From Trichomonas vaginalis G3 (lineage: Eukaryota > Parabasalia > Trichomonadida > Trichomonadidae), in contig NC_067206.1 in NCBI RefSeq assembly GCF_026262505.1, positions 4,120,879 to 4,184,878 on the forward strand: a stretch of DNA of 64,000 bases, in the 5' to 3' direction. Positions within the stretch are counted from its first letter, which is position 1; every line of letters begins with the position of its first letter. The notes under the pieces were generated by a model. That model had not been told where the DNA came from, searched no databases, and worked only from the letters and a program-made list of their open reading frames with translations. Shown one piece after another: positions 49,553 through 63,123 of the stretch. Both the position numbers and the translations under genes were made by a program.

Positions 49553-51142
49553 TCAGAACTTCAACTTACGAATAAAGCTTGTTTTAGTCGTTATTGAGAA
49601 GTTAAACTTCTCTTCAAAGCAAGGTTGACATGACTTACATAAGTCAAATCCAATCTCTTGACCGTCATAAAGTGCTTTGTAAAGTTTCATTAAACTGAAC
49701 TCAGAGTCTTTGTCATATGTTCCTTGCGGAACCATTAAACCTTTATCTTCATCATAGAAACACTGAACAGAGTCAGGAAATATTTCATTAGCGGTTAAAG
49801 CAATAACATCTTGCTTCACGCCTTTCATTCTGCAGTGAAATGCAACTTCATTTAAATCATTCGTGAGTAAGTCTATGTAAGTCTTCTTTCCACAAAATAT
49901 TGACTTGTATGCTAAACTTTGTTTATCTTTTGTGATTTCTGCAAAGTCGCTATGAAATTGACCAAGGTTTTTACCAATTGAAACTCTTCCATAACGTTTC
50001 TCAAACCTCAGCTAACGAGGGATATTCTTCAATTTGTCAGAGATGCATACTGTCCGTATCGCTATAAAAGATGTCCATTCCAAGTCTTTCAGCAGTACAA
50101 ATACTTCACACATTATCTTTCTTGCACGTAGACAGAATGTTAACACCAAGTGGACAGAGTTAAGAGTGTCTGCAAATACTTTTCGTTAGCGTGAAAATAG
50201 TTTTATCTGAACCATCCAAACCTTCGGAACTCAACTATAGTGTTAGTTTCTGAATGGCATATCTTAAGGCATTCTTTGTCATTTACTATGGTTATTTTTG
50301 ACTCAATAGGAGATAGAATAGTTTTTGCCATAAATACTGTTCAGAATGAGCTTTATATTTTTCTTGCAAAAGGATTCCTTCTTTCTTATACTTAACCTTA
50401 ACTCAAACAACTTCTTATTCATCTCTTATTTAATATCTCTGTTTCCATCGTAATAGTATCCTTGCAACACTTCACATTTGACACCTTGATATTTTATGAG
50501 GTCTTGTAATGTATATTGGTCAACATACATTAAACAGCAAGTGTTTGAACTTCTGGGAACGTTAAGTTCTGGATTTAGTTCAGGGTCACAAACTATTAAA
50601 GGAAAGTGTCTATGTATTCCAATCTCTGTTATCTTAATGAGAACAAAGAAGCCAGACATAAACTTTTCACCAATGGGTTCCTTTGGTCGTCATTGAATAA
50701 ATGTCTCATGAAGATACTCTGTGCTTAACATTCTTTCTTCAATACTTTCGTAACCTATCTAAATAATAGAGTCTTGCAATTGCTGAAGGATAATGAAAAC
50801 AGCGTCGGAAGTCAGCAATGAGTTTCTTTTCGCTCTTTTGTTTAATGTTATCTGACAGCATAACATTTCACCGAATACAGCGTGAAATAAATTCTCTTGG
50901 TTTATTTGAGAGATCATTTAAATTTCCATTCGGGAAGTACACTCTGTTCTCAAACCAATTTGTTAGCAATGAACAAATACTTAACGTAGTCATAAACGTT
51001 TAAATCAAATTCTTTCAAATATGTCATTGCGGAACTTAACAAAACACTTCCTTAAAATTCTTTACATCTTGTTTGCATAAAGAATGTTACTATACTTTTC
51101 TAAGTCGAAGATGGTTCTTCATCTATTCTGCAACCTTTGATG
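49553..51142 (-). pseudogene. PolB, palm/thumb half, E3 (broken)
   Basis: Contains motif A region sequence, the 'FVLIKITEIGIHRHFPLIVC' strand (about 50650), a 'YQGVKCEVLQGYYYDGN' segment (about 50480), motif C GMDIFYSDTDSMHL (about 50045-50090) and the C-terminal Cys pair (LCKSCQPC, about 49625). It is close to the E1 PolB. It is separated from its other half (61911-63110) by the E4 insertion. Several breaks. Confidence 0.8.
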
Positions 51143-51279
51143 GAATCTGTTGTTAAGACGAGTTACGGAAAGTGAGGTGAACCGAAAAAGTGACACTTAT
51201 TTTGGTTCGGATAAATCCCTATATATTTACTTGTCAAAAAATCAGACTTTTTTTGCTTTAAAAAATTTATAAGTTAATA

Positions 51280-54200
51280 TTGAGAACGAAGGTAAAGGAA
51301 ATGGATATCTCTTACCTTCATTCCCTTCGAGAAAGTTCAAAAAACTGGTGCAATCAGATTCTGATTGCACCAAGTTTTTGAACTTTGTAAAGGAATTGTT
51401 GGCTCATGATATGCACTGATCATGAATCATACATCATAGCAACAATTCTTCGCAAACAGCGGGAAACTTTGTCTGAATAGTTTAACATTCAGACAAAGTT
51501 TCCCGCTGTCAGAGAGGGAATGGAAGGGTAAGAGGTATATATCTCAATGTATACCTCTTACCCTTTATTCCCTCGAGAAAGTTCAAAAACTTGGGTGCAA
51601 TATTCTGATTGCGACCCAAGTTTTTGAAACTTTGTATAAGGAAGTGTTGGCTATGATGCACTGATCATGAATCAGTACAATCATAGCCAACAATTCCTTC
51701 GCAAACAGCGGGAAACTTTGTCTGAATAGTTTAACATTCAGACAAAGTTTCCCGCTGTCAGAGAGGGAATGGAAGGAGTAAGAGGTATATATTCATAATG
51801 TATTACTCTTTCCCTTTCATTCCCTCGAGAAAGTTCAAAAACTTGGGTGCAATCAGTTCTGATTTGCACCCAAGTTTTTTGAACTTTGTATAAGGAATGT
51901 TGGCTGATAGCACTGATCATGAATCAGTACATCATAGCCAACAATTCCTTCGCAACAGCGGGAAAACTTTGTCTAATAGTTTAACATTCAGACAAAGTTT
52001 CCCGCTGTCAGAGAGGAATGGAAGGGTAAGAGGTATATATTCATAATGTATACCTCTTACCTTTCATTCCCTCGAGGAAAGTTCAAAAACTTGGGTGCAA
52101 TCAGTTCTGATTGCACCCAAGTTTTTGAACTTTGTATAAGGAATTGTTGGCTATGATGCACTGATCATGAATCAGTACATCATAGCCAACAATTCCTTCG
52201 CAAACAGCGGAAACTTTGTCTGAATAGTTTAACATTCAGACAAAGTTTCCCGCTGTCAGAGAGGGAATGGAAGGTAAGAGTATATATCATAATGTATACC
52301 TCTTACCCTTTCATTCCTCGAGAAAGTTCAAAAACTTGGGTGCAATCAGACTGATTGCACCCAAGTTTTTGAACTTTGTATAAGGAATTGTTGGGCTATG
52401 ATGCACTGATCATGAATCAGTACATCATAGCCAACAATTCCTTCGCAAACAGCGGGAAACTTTGTCTGAATAGTTTAACATTCAGACAAAGTTTCCCGCT
52501 GTCAGAGAGGGAATGGAAGGGTAAGAGTATATAATTCATAATGTATACCTCTTACCCTTTCATTCCCTCGAGAAAGTTCAAAAACTTGGGTGCAATCATT
52601 CTGATTGCACCCAAGTTTTTGAACTTTGTATAAGGAATTGTTGGCTATATGCACTGATCATTGAATCAGTACATCATAGCCAACAATTCCTTCGCAAACA
52701 GCGGGAAACTTTGTCTGAATAGTTTAACAATTCAGACAAAGTTTCCCGCTGTCAGAGAGGGAATGGAAGGGTAAGAGGTTATATTCATAATGTATACCTC
52801 TTACCCTTTCATTTCCCTCGAGAAAGTTCAAAAACTTGGGTGCAATCAGTTCTGATTGCACCCAAGTTTTTGAACTTGTATAAGGAATTGTTGGCTATGA
52901 TGCACTGATCATGAATCAGTACATCATAGCCAACAATTCCTTCGCAAACAGCGGGAACTTTGTCTGAATAAGTTTAACATCAGACAAAGTTTCCCGCTGT
53001 CGAGAGGGAATGGAAGGGTAAGAGTATTATATTCATAATGTATACCTCTTACCCTTTCATTCCCTCGAGAAAGTTCAAAAACTGGGTGCAATCAGTTCTG
53101 ATTGCACCCAAGTTTTTGAACTTTGTATAAGGATTGTTGGCTATGATGCACTGATCATGAATCAGTACATCATAGCAACAATTCCTTCGCAAACAGCGGG
53201 AAACTTTGTCTGAATAGTTTAACATTCAGACAAAGTTTCCCGCTGTCAGAGAGGGAATGGAAGGGTAAGAGGTATATATTCAAATGTAATACCTCTTACC
53301 CTTTCATTCCCTCGAGAAAGTTCAAAAACTTGGGTGCAATCAGTTCTGATTGCACCCAAGTTTTTGAACTTTGTATAAGGAATTGTTTGGCTATGATGCA
53401 CTGATCATGAATCAGTACATCATAGCCAACAATTCCTTCGCAAAACAGCGGGAAACTTTGTCTGAATAGTTTAACATTCAGACAAAGTTTCCCGCTGTCA
53501 GAGAGGAATGGAAGGGTAAGAGGTATATATTCATAATGTATACCTCTTACCCTTTCATTCCCTCGAGAAAGTTCAAAAACTTGGGTGCAATCAGTTCTGA
53601 TTGCACCCAAGTTTTTGAACTTTGTAAAGGAATTGTTGGCTATGATGCACTGATCATGAATCAGTACATCATAGCCAACAATTCCTTCGCAAACAGCGGG
53701 AAACTTTGTCTGAATAGTTTAACATTCAGACAAAGTTTCCCGCTGTCAGAGAGGAATGGAAGGGTAAGAGGTATATATTCATAATGTATACCTCTTACCC
53801 TTTCATTCCCTCGAGAAAGTTCAAAAACTTGGGTGCAATCAGTTCTGATTGCACCCAAGTTTTTGAACTTTGTATAAGGAATTGTTGGCTATGAGCACTG
53901 ATCATGAATCAGTACATCATAGCCAACAATTCCTTCGCAAACAGCGGGAAACTTTGTCCGAATAGTTTAACATTCAGACAAAGTTTCCCGCTGTCAGAGA
54001 GGGAATGGAAGGGTAAAGATATATTCATAATGTATACCTCTTACCCTTTCATTCCTCGAGAAAGTTCAAAAACTTGGGTGCAATCAGTTCTGATTGCACC
54101 CAAGTTTTTGAACTTTGTATAAGGAATTGTTGGCTATGATGCACTGATCATGAATCAGTACATCATAGCCAACAATTCCTTCGCAAACAGCGGGAAACTT

Positions 54201-57200
54201 TGTCTGAATAGTTTAACATTCAGACAAAGTTTCCCGCTGTCAGAGAGGGAATGGAAGGGTAAGAGGTATATATTCATAATGTATACCTCTTACCCTTTCA
54301 TTCCCTCGAGAAAGTTCAAAAACTTGGGTGCAAATCAGTTTCTGATTGCACCCAAGTTTTTGAACTTTGTATAAGGAATTGTTGGCTATGAGCACTGATC
54401 ATGAATCAGTACATCATAGCCAACAATTCCTTCGCAAACAGCGGGAAACTTTGTCTGAATAGTTTAACATATTCAGACAAAGTTTCCCGCTGTCAGAGAG
54501 GGAATGGAAGGGTAAGAGATATATTCATAATGTATACCTCTTACCCTTTCATTCCCTCGAGAAAGTTCAAAAACTTGGGTGCAATCAGTTCTGATTGCAC
54601 CCAAGTTTTTGAACTTTGTATAAGGAATTGTTGGCTATGATGCACTGATCATGAATCAGTACATCATAGCCAACAATTCCTTCGCAAACAGCGGGAAACT
54701 TTGTCTGAAATGTTTAACATTTCAGACAAAGGTTTCCCGCTGTCAGAGAGGGAATGGAAGGGTAAGAGGTATATATTCATAATGTATACCTCTTACCCTT
54801 TCATTCCCTCGAGAAAGTTCAAAAACTTGGGTGCAATCAGTTCTGATTGCACCCAAGTTTTTTGAACTTTGTATAAGGAATTGTTGGCTATGATGCACTG
54901 ATCATGAATCAGTACATCATAGCCAACAATTCCTTCGCAAACAGCGGGAAACTTGTCTGAATAGTTTAACATTCAGACAAAGTTTCCCGCTGTCAGAGAG
55001 GGAATGGAAGGGTAAGAGGTATATATTCATAATGTATATACCTCTTACCCTTTCATTCCCTCGAGAAAGTTCAAAAACTTGGGTGCAATCAGTTCTGATT
55101 GCACCCAAGTTTTTGAACTTTGTATAAGGAATTGTTGCTATGATGCACTGATCATGAACAGTACATCATAGCCAACAATTCCTTCGCAAACAGCGGAAAC
55201 TTTGTCTGAATAGTTTAACATTCAGACAAAGTTTCCCGCTGTCAGAGAGGGAATGGAAGGGTAAGAGGTATATATTCAATAGTATACCTCTTACCCTTTC
55301 ATTCCCTCGAGAAAGTTCAAAAACTTGGGTGCAATCAGTTCTGAATGCACCCAAGTTTTTGAACTTTGTATAAGAGAATTGTTGGCTATGATGCACTGAT
55401 CATGAATACAGTACATCATAGCCAACAATTCCTTCGCAAACAGCGGAAACTTTGTCTGAATAGTTTAACATTCAGACAAAGTTTCCCGCTGTCAGAGAGG
55501 GAATGGAAGGGTAAGAGGTATATATCATAATGTATACCTCTTACCCTTTCATTCCCTCGAGAAAGTTCAAAACTTGGGTGCAATCAGTTCTGATTGCACC
55601 CAAGTTTTTGAAACTTTGTATAAGGAATTGTTGGCTATGATGCACTGATCATGAATCAGTACATCATAGCCAACAATTCCTTCGCAAACAGCGGGAAACT
55701 TTGTCTGAATAGTTTAACATTCAGACAAAGTTTCCCGCTGTCAGAGAGGGAATGGAAGGGTGAAGAGGTATATATTCATAATGTATACCTCTTACCCTTT
55801 CATCCCTCGAAGAAAGTTCAAAAACTTGGGTGCAATCAGTTCTGATTGCACCCAAGTTTTTAACTTTGTATAAGGAATTGTTGGCTATGATGCACTGATC
55901 ATGAATCAGTACATCATAGCCAACAATTCCTTCGCAAACAGCGGGAAACTTTGTCTGAATAGTTTAACATTCAGACAAAGTTTCCCGCTGTCAGAGAGGG
56001 AATGAAGGGAAGAGTATATTTCATAATGTATACCTCTTACCCTTTCATTCCCTCGAGAAAGTTCAAAAACTTGGGTGCAATCAGTTCTGATTGCACCCAA
56101 GTTTTTTGAACTTTGTATAAGGAATTGTTGGCTATGATGCACTGATCATGAATCAGTACATCATAGCCAACAATTCCTTCAGCAAACAAGCGGGAAACTT
56201 TGTCCGAATAGTTTAACATTCAGACCAAAGTTTCCCGCTGTCAGAGAGGGAATGGAAGGGTAAGAGGTATATATTCATAATGTATACCTCTTACCCTTCA
56301 TTCCCTCGAGAAAGTTCAAAAACTTGGGTGCAATCAGTTCTGATTGCACCCAAGTTTTTGAACTTGTTATAAGGAATTGTTGGCTATGATAGCACTGATC
56401 ATGAATCAGTACATCATAGCCAACAATTCCTTCGCAAACAGCGAAACTTTGCTGAATAGTTTAACATTCAGACAAAGTTTCCCGCTGTCAGAGAGGAATG
56501 GAAGGGTAAGAGGTATATATTCATAATGTATACCTCTTACCCTTTCATTCCCTCGAGAAAGTTCAAAAACTTGGGTGCAATCAGTTCTGATTGCACCCAA
56601 GTTTTTGAACTTTGTATAAGGAATTGTTGCTATGATGCACTGATCATGAATCAGTACATCATAGCCAACAATTCCTTCGCAAACAGCGGGAAACTTTGTC
56701 TGAAATAGTTTAACATTCAGACAAGTTTCCCGCTGTCAGAGAGGGAATGGAAGGGTAAGAGGTATATATTCATAATGTATACCTCTTACCCTTTCATTCC
56801 CTCGAGAAAGTTCAAAAACTTGGGTGCAACAGTTCTGATTGCACCCAAGTTTTTGAACTTTGATTAAGAATTGTTGGCTATGATGCACTGATCATGAATC
56901 AGTACATCATAGCCAACAATTCCTTTCGCAAACAGGAAACTTGTCTTGAATAGTTTAACATTCAGACAAAGTTTCCCGCTGTCAGAGAGGGAATGGAAGG
57001 TAAGAGGTATATATTCATAATGTATACCTCTTTACCCTTCTATTCCCTCGAGAAAGTTCAAAAAACTTGGGTGCAATCAGTTCTGATTGCACCCAAGTTT
57101 TTGAACTTTGTATAAGGAATTGTTGGCTATGATGCCACTGATCATGAATCAGACATCATAGCCAACAATTCCTTCGCAAAACAGCGGGAAACTTTGTCTG

Positions 57201-59967
57201 AATAGTTTAACACTTCAGACAAAGTTTCCCGCTGTCAGAGAGGGAATGAAGGTAAGAGGTATATATTCATAATGTATACCTCTTACCCTTTCATTCCCTC
57301 GAGAAAGTTCAAAAACTTGTGCAATCAGTTCTGATTGCACCAAGTTTTTGAACTTTGTATAAGGAATTGTTGGCTATGATGCACTGATCATGAATCAGTA
57401 CATCATAGCCAACAATTCCTTCGCAAACAGCGGGAAACTTTGTCTGAAATAGTTTAACATTCAGACAAAGTTTCCCGCTGTCAGAGAGGGAATGGAAGGT
57501 AAGAGGTATATATTCATAATTATACCTCTTACCCTTTCATTCCCTCGAGAAAGTTCAAAAACTTGGGTGCAATCAGTTCTGATTGCACCCAAGTTTTTGA
57601 ACTTTGTATAAGGAATTGTTGGCTATGATGCACTGATCATGAATCAGTACATCATAGCCAACAATTCCTTCGCAAACAGCGGAAACTTTGTCTGAATAGT
57701 TTAACATTCAGACAAAGTTTCCCGCTGTCAGAGAGGGAATGGAAGGGTAAGAGGTATATATTCATAATGTATACCTCTACCCTTTCATTCCCTCGAGAAA
57801 GTTCAAAAACTTGGGTGCAATCAGTTCTGATTGCACCCAAGTTTTTGAACTTTGTATAAGGAATTGTTGGCTATGATGCACTGATCATGAATCAGTACAT
57901 CATAGCCAACAATTCCTTCGCAAACAGCGGGAAACTTTGTCTGAATAGTTTAACATTCAGAACAAAGTTTCCCGCTGTCAGAGAGGGAATGGAAGGGTAA
58001 GAGGTATATATTCATAATGTATACCTCTTACCCTTTCATTCCCTCGAGAAAGTTCAAAAACTTGGGTGCAATCAGTTCTGATTGCACCCAAGTTTTTGAA
58101 CTTTGTATAAGGAATTGTTGGCTATGATGCATGACATGAATCAGTACATCATAGCCAACAATTCCTTCGCAAACAGCGGGAAACTTTGTCTTAATAGTTT
58201 AACATTCAGACAAAGTTTCCCGCTGTCAGAGAGGGAATGGAAGGGTAAGAGTATATATTCATAATGTATACCTCTTACCCTTTCATTCCCTCGAAAAAGT
58301 TCAAAAACTTGGGTGCAATCAGTTCTGATTGCACCCAAGTTTTTGAACTTTGTATAAGGAATTGTTGGCTATGATGCACTGATCATGAATCAGTACATCA
58401 TAGCCAACAATTCCTTCGCAAACAGCGGGAAACTTTGTCCGAATAGTTTAACATTCAGACAAAGTTTCCCGCTGTCAGAGAGGAATGGAAGGGTAAGAGG
58501 TATTAATTCATAATGTATACCTCTTACCCTTTCATTCCCTCGAGAAAGTTCAAAAACTTGGGTGCAATCAGTTCTGATTGCACCCAAGTTTTTGAACTTT
58601 GTATAAGGAATTGTTGGCTATGATGCACTGATCATGAATCAGTACATCATAGCCAACAATTCTTCGCAAACAGCGGGAAACTTTGTCTGAATAGTTTTAA
58701 CATTCAGACAAAGTTTCCCGCTGTCAGAGAGGGAATGGAAGGGTAAGAGGTATATATTCATAATGTATACCTCTTACCCTTTCATTCCCTCGAGAAAGTT
58801 CAAAAACTTGGGTGCAATCAGTTCTGATTGCACCAAGTTTTTGAACTTTGTATAGGAATTGTTGGCTATGATGCACTGATCATGAATCAGTACATCATAG
58901 CCAACAATTCCTTCGCAAACAGCGGGAAACTTTGTCCGAATAGTTTAACATTCAGACAAAGTTTCCCGCTGTCAGAGAAGGAATGGAAGGGTAAGAGTAT
59001 ATATTATTATAATGTACCTCTTACCCTTTCATTCCCTCGAGAAAGTTCAAAAACTTGGGGTCAATCAGTTCTGATTGCACCCAAGTTTGAACTTTGTATA
59101 AGGAATGTTGGCTATGATGCACTGATCATGAATCAGTACATCATAGCCAACAATTCCTTCGCAAACAGCGGGAAACTTTGTCTGAATAGTTTAACATTCA
59201 GACAAAGTTTCCCGCTGTCAGAGAGGGAATGAAGGGTAAGAGGATATATATTCATAAATGTATACCTCTTACCCTTTCATTCCCTCGAGAAAGTTCAAAA
59301 ACTTGGGTGCAATCAGTTCTATTGCACCCAAGTTTTTGAACTTTGTATAAGGAATTGTTGGCTATGATTGTACTGATCATGAATCAGTACATCATAGCCA
59401 ACAACATTCCTTCCCAAAACAGCGGGAAACTTTGTCTGAATAGTTTAACATTCAGACAAAGTTCCCGCTGTCAGAGAGGGAATGGAAGGGTAAGAGGTAT
59501 ATATTCATAATGTATACCTCTTACCCTTTCATTCCTCGAGAAAGTTCAAAAAACTTGGTGGCAATCAGTTCTGATTGCACCCAAGTTTTTGAACTTTGTA
59601 TAAGGAATTGTTGGCTATGATGCACTGATCATGAAATCAGTACATCATAGCCAACAATTCCTTCGCAAACAGCGGGAAACTTTGTCTGAATAGTTTAACA
59701 TTCAGACAAAGTTTCCCGCTGTCAGAGAGGAATGAAGGGTAAGAGGTATATATTCATAATGTATACCTCTTACCCTTTCATTCCCTCGAGAAAGTTCAAA
59801 ACTTGGGTGCAATCAGTTCTGATTGCACCCAAGTTTTTGAACTTTGTATAAGGAATTGTTGGCTATGATGCACTGATCATGAATCAGTACATCATAGCCA
59901 ACAATTCCTTTCGCAAACAGCGGGGAAACTTTGTCCGAATAGTTTAACATTCGGACAAAGTTTCCCA
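51280..59967. repeat. Four-hairpin satellite array, about 35 units of ~249 bp
   Basis: Each unit has hairpin 1 (AGTTCAAAAACTTGGGTGCA..., 25-bp perfect stem, TT loop), hairpin 2 (GGAATTGTTGGCTATGATG..., about 25 bp with one mismatch), hairpin 3 (CAGCGGGAAACTTTGTCTGA..., 22-bp perfect stem, 8-nt loop) and hairpin 4 (GAGGGAATGGAAGGGTAAGA..., 26 bp with one mismatch). Over three quarters of the unit is in stems. Units differ by scattered single-base gains and losses. A CTCGAG site recurs once per unit. No coding function is supported. Confidence 0.97.
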
Positions 59968-60339
59968 ACTTTCAAGCCGAAATTCGCGGATACCATTCAC
60001 CAACTAGCTCTTGCTATGATGGTTATTAAAAATCAAGATCTATATTAAAATTCAAAAATCTACTCAAAGTCACTAATGTTCGATTTCGGAGTGTCAAATT
60101 ACTGTACTACAGTTGCTGCTTCTTCTGCAACTTGCGTATCTCTGTAACGAAGAAAAAAAATATGTAAATGTTTTAAAAAGTAAGTGTTTATTCTTATTAA
60201 TCTGACTGAGCTTAGTAAGAAGATGTAATCGATATTGTTAATTTGGTTAAAAATATAGATTTTATTTTCGATTTTAAAATATTACCGAATTAATTTTCTT
60301 GATTGGCTCTCCTCTCGCGGAAATGTTGAAGAGAAATCC
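59968..60339. other. Unassigned stretch between satellite and integrase
   Basis: AT-rich; no ORF, repeat or known signal recognised. It may include the 3' flank of the minus-strand integrase gene. Confidence 0.6.
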
Positions 60340-61260
60340 TCAAATCCTTAATTTCTCCATCAACTTTCCAAAGGGGTCTTTGGTGGTATCATATTTTTCG
60401 CTGATATCATAAAATTTGTTTGGTGTAAACCAGGTATGTATTTCTGGATTTTTTTTAACTGTTATGTGGTGTTGCGTTATAATTTCGATTAAATTTTGAA
60501 TTTGATCCCAAGCTACCTCATCAACTTGAATATTCTGCCAAAATCTTTCGATTTTGCCATTCATGGAAGGGCAGTGTGGTATTATCGTGATTGATTCGAC
60601 GTTTGCATTTTTTAATAAATTTTGAAAACACCGTAGTTTTCAAGCCCATTGTCACTCCATATGGCAAACGGTTTCCATATACATCGAAACATTGTTGAAT
60701 GACACGACTTGTTTGTGCCGCTTCTTTAGTTTCGAGATGTGACCAAGCCAAAATTTTTCGTGATTTATCGTCAATAACGGCATATAGATATTCACCTTGG
60801 CGATGATTTAAAAAGTGAATATCTACATGCCATATTTCATTAACGTAAAAAGCTTCGTTTTTGTTGACCTTTTGCCTTTGAATTTTTGGCGGTTGTGCAA
60901 GATTGAGAAGTTTGAAACATTTATTAACAGTTCTTTCGGAAAATTGAATGTTCAATAATTTACGGTCAAAATAATCTGTAGTTTTTCAAATGTTGAAGTA
61001 TTTGTGCGTATTGAATATGGGTCATCTTCTGAATTTATATCCGATTCTGTATCAATTGAATTTGGACTTGATGAAAATAATTCTTCGGCTGATGAATCGT
61101 CGGAATTTGAAGAGATTTCTGATGATAAACTGTTCAGATGAACTTGAAATGTCAGGAGAACTGTAATCAAACTCTGAATTTTGATTCCGTTGAGACAAAT
61201 GTGGAATTGGAAAATGAATTTGAATATTTTGTTGATTTGCATTTGCGATTCAAGTATCAT
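60340..61260 (-). pseudogene. rve-superfamily integrase/transposase of E4 (broken)
   Basis: The minus strand shows a DDE-type core. 'VNEIWHVDIHFLNHRQGEYL' (first Asp) is followed by 'YAVIDDKSRKILAWSHLETK', a 'GVTMG' segment, and 'MNGKIERFWQNIQ' (the Glu-bearing helix typical of rve cores). An acidic Ser-rich segment (61020-61130) precedes it. It differs from the Polinton integrases of E1/E2. Relatives could be Ginger-like DNA transposons or other rve elements. The region is broken (about three breaks). It would act on the E4 ends. Confidence 0.65.
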
Positions 61261-61904
61261 TTGACGATCTGTTATAATTCGGCCGAAAGCCCTGGAAATT
61301 CCTATTTTTTGAACTTTATTATGTTAAATTTTGGACAGTATTTATTAATTCTTGTGGTGATCTTTTGGTTTTGGACCTGTACGTAATTTTGGAATTTCAA
61401 TTTGATTGAAATTAAGAGCGTTTTAAAAGTTTTATGTGATATTGTGGGAAGAATTCTTCCATCTGTTAAAGGGACATTTTGGAGAACGGTTTCGACGTTA
61501 AACCGCTTTGAAATTGTTGATTAGCTTGATTTAACCATTCTAAATCAATTAAAACGAAGATTCTACCACTCATTTGAAAATTATAAGTTTTGAAAAAAAA
61601 CCGTAAATCATTATTGAATCTAAAAAATTTATGTACAAAAAGTCGGTATATATTCTATAATTATTTAAAATAATGAAAAAGTTGATTTGTGAATCATTGA
61701 AATATTAATGCTGTTATATATATATATCAGATGATATAAGATGATTTTTTTAAATAAAAAATAAAATTTAATTTTTTAATTGTTAAAATAAGAATAGTAA
61801 GCTTGACAAGTAATTTAAGTTTTTGCTTTGTAAAGTTATTTGGTTGGCAAATGCATTGTGTCACTTTTTGTTTGAGTTCACTTTCCGTAATTTGTCTTAT
61901 GATA
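61261..61904. other. Right arm of E4
   Basis: AT-rich sequence with a poly-A/T stretch (61735-61790) leading to the right TIR (61858-61904). The minus strand reads coding-like at about 61400-61590 (MSGRIFVLIDLEWLNQANQQ), possibly the integrase N-terminal end. No other feature seen. Confidence 0.45.
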
Positions 61905-61910
61905 GAATCT

Positions 61911-63110
61911 ATGTTTTTCATGAATGTTTCAATATCTTTTACAAACTTACATGCTTCAGAAATGACACCAGTTCTGTTGTCATTTGCTAACAAAACACTG
62001 CTGTAGTAGTTGTATGAAATACTTCTTTCGGTCCTGTTTGTAAGTTAAACATACGAGGAAATAGTTTAAGCTTCTTATTTATAACACTGTAAGAGTCTTT
62101 TATAATAATTGCCCTTCCTTTATATAAGCCAGTTATTTGCATTGTTCGTGAACCTTTAATGATGGGAGTTTCTTTCACTTCTGTCATGTGTCTTAAGATG
62201 AAGTTTATGTCATAACTGAGGTTATGGAAATATATTAAACTCTTGTCAGAAGTCGTTCCAAAAATTCTGTTGCACATTCTGACCCCAAATCTTTCACTCA
62301 CTGAACCATCTTCACTGTCATAACATATGTTAAAAGCTTTATGAAAAGCCATCGGTACTGCACTCAAAGTCAGCAAAGAAAACGTGCTCAGGAATGAACT
62401 TGCACTTATTTTTATTACTTCTTTTGACTCGGCTTTCTTCTTCAGTTGTACACAATACTTTGGAGCATATGACAAGTCTTTAAATGGTGCAAGGTTCTGT
62501 TTATATAAGTCAGTAGTATATGTGAAAAGTTCTCCATAAGAAATAGGTTCGAAATATTTGCACTCCCACAATGTTTTCATAACATCCCATAACGGTGTTG
62601 TTCTATCATAACGAACTACATATTTATCTTCTCTCTTTGTATAAATCTTCATCTGTTTCTCAATGTTCATTCCACCACACTCCTTCAAGATTTCTATATA
62701 GTTGCGAATGAAATATGTTGTCATTGGTAATCTTTCATTTAACAGTAGTGGTCTTCAACAAGAAGTAAGTCAATAGTTCGAACAGTTTCACATTCTTTTG
62801 GTATGTATCTCTTTATTTCATTATGTCTTGAGTCATTGAAATAACCAATGGTAACATTAAATGCTATACCTGTTGCATCAGAAATTTCTTGTACTTTACT
62901 TTGAGGAAAGTCTCTAACACGAATGACTTCTCTCATGTGGTCAATAGTCTCACCATCTACTCCAGCCTGAATGCAAGCATAAACGAAACAATTGTCTTCT
63001 GTCATAAGTGCTGCAGTTCTTTTGTTCAATTCATTGAAATTTGGTAGCGCTCAAGATTTATAGGTAATGTGCAAAATACTTCCAGAACTGACCGCTTCCT
63101 TCTTATAAAA
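61911..63110 (-). pseudogene. PolB, N-terminal/exonuclease half, E3 (broken)
   Basis: Nearly the same as E1 13180-14460. It has the OTU-like segment (EDNCFVYACIQAG; LLLVEDHYC), helical linker, Exo I-equivalent region and Exo II (FHNLSYDINFIL, about 62230). It ends at the E4 target site. It is broken (about three breaks). Confidence 0.8.
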
Positions 63111-63123
63111 CTTCTTTTCACCA

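Larger units (their letters stand above)
51149..61904. mobile_element. E4: 10.8-kb element with rve integrase and four-hairpin satellite array
   Basis: Inserted in the E3 PolB gene with a 6-bp duplication GAATCT (51143-51148 and 61905-61910). Imperfect 47-bp TIRs share TAAGAC, TTACGGAAAGTGA and AAAAAGTGACAC. The E1 PolB at 14455-14470 is the empty version of the site. The interior has about 35 satellite units (51280-59967) and an rve-type integrase gene (60340-61260). The family is not recognised. The 6-bp duplication and rve integrase recall Polintons, but no capsid or polymerase gene is seen. Treated as a fossil. Confidence 0.75.

Noticed and set aside
51280-59967. Recurring 60-80 codon frames (MNQYIIANNSFANSGKLC... 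and MGAIRTDCTQVFELSRGNER...)
   Set aside because: They are by-products of the palindromic satellite, occur on both strands, and change frame between units.
51280-59967. CRISPR-like array
   Set aside because: Units are contiguous with no unique spacers, the unit is about 249 bp, and no Cas genes are present; the context is eukaryotic.
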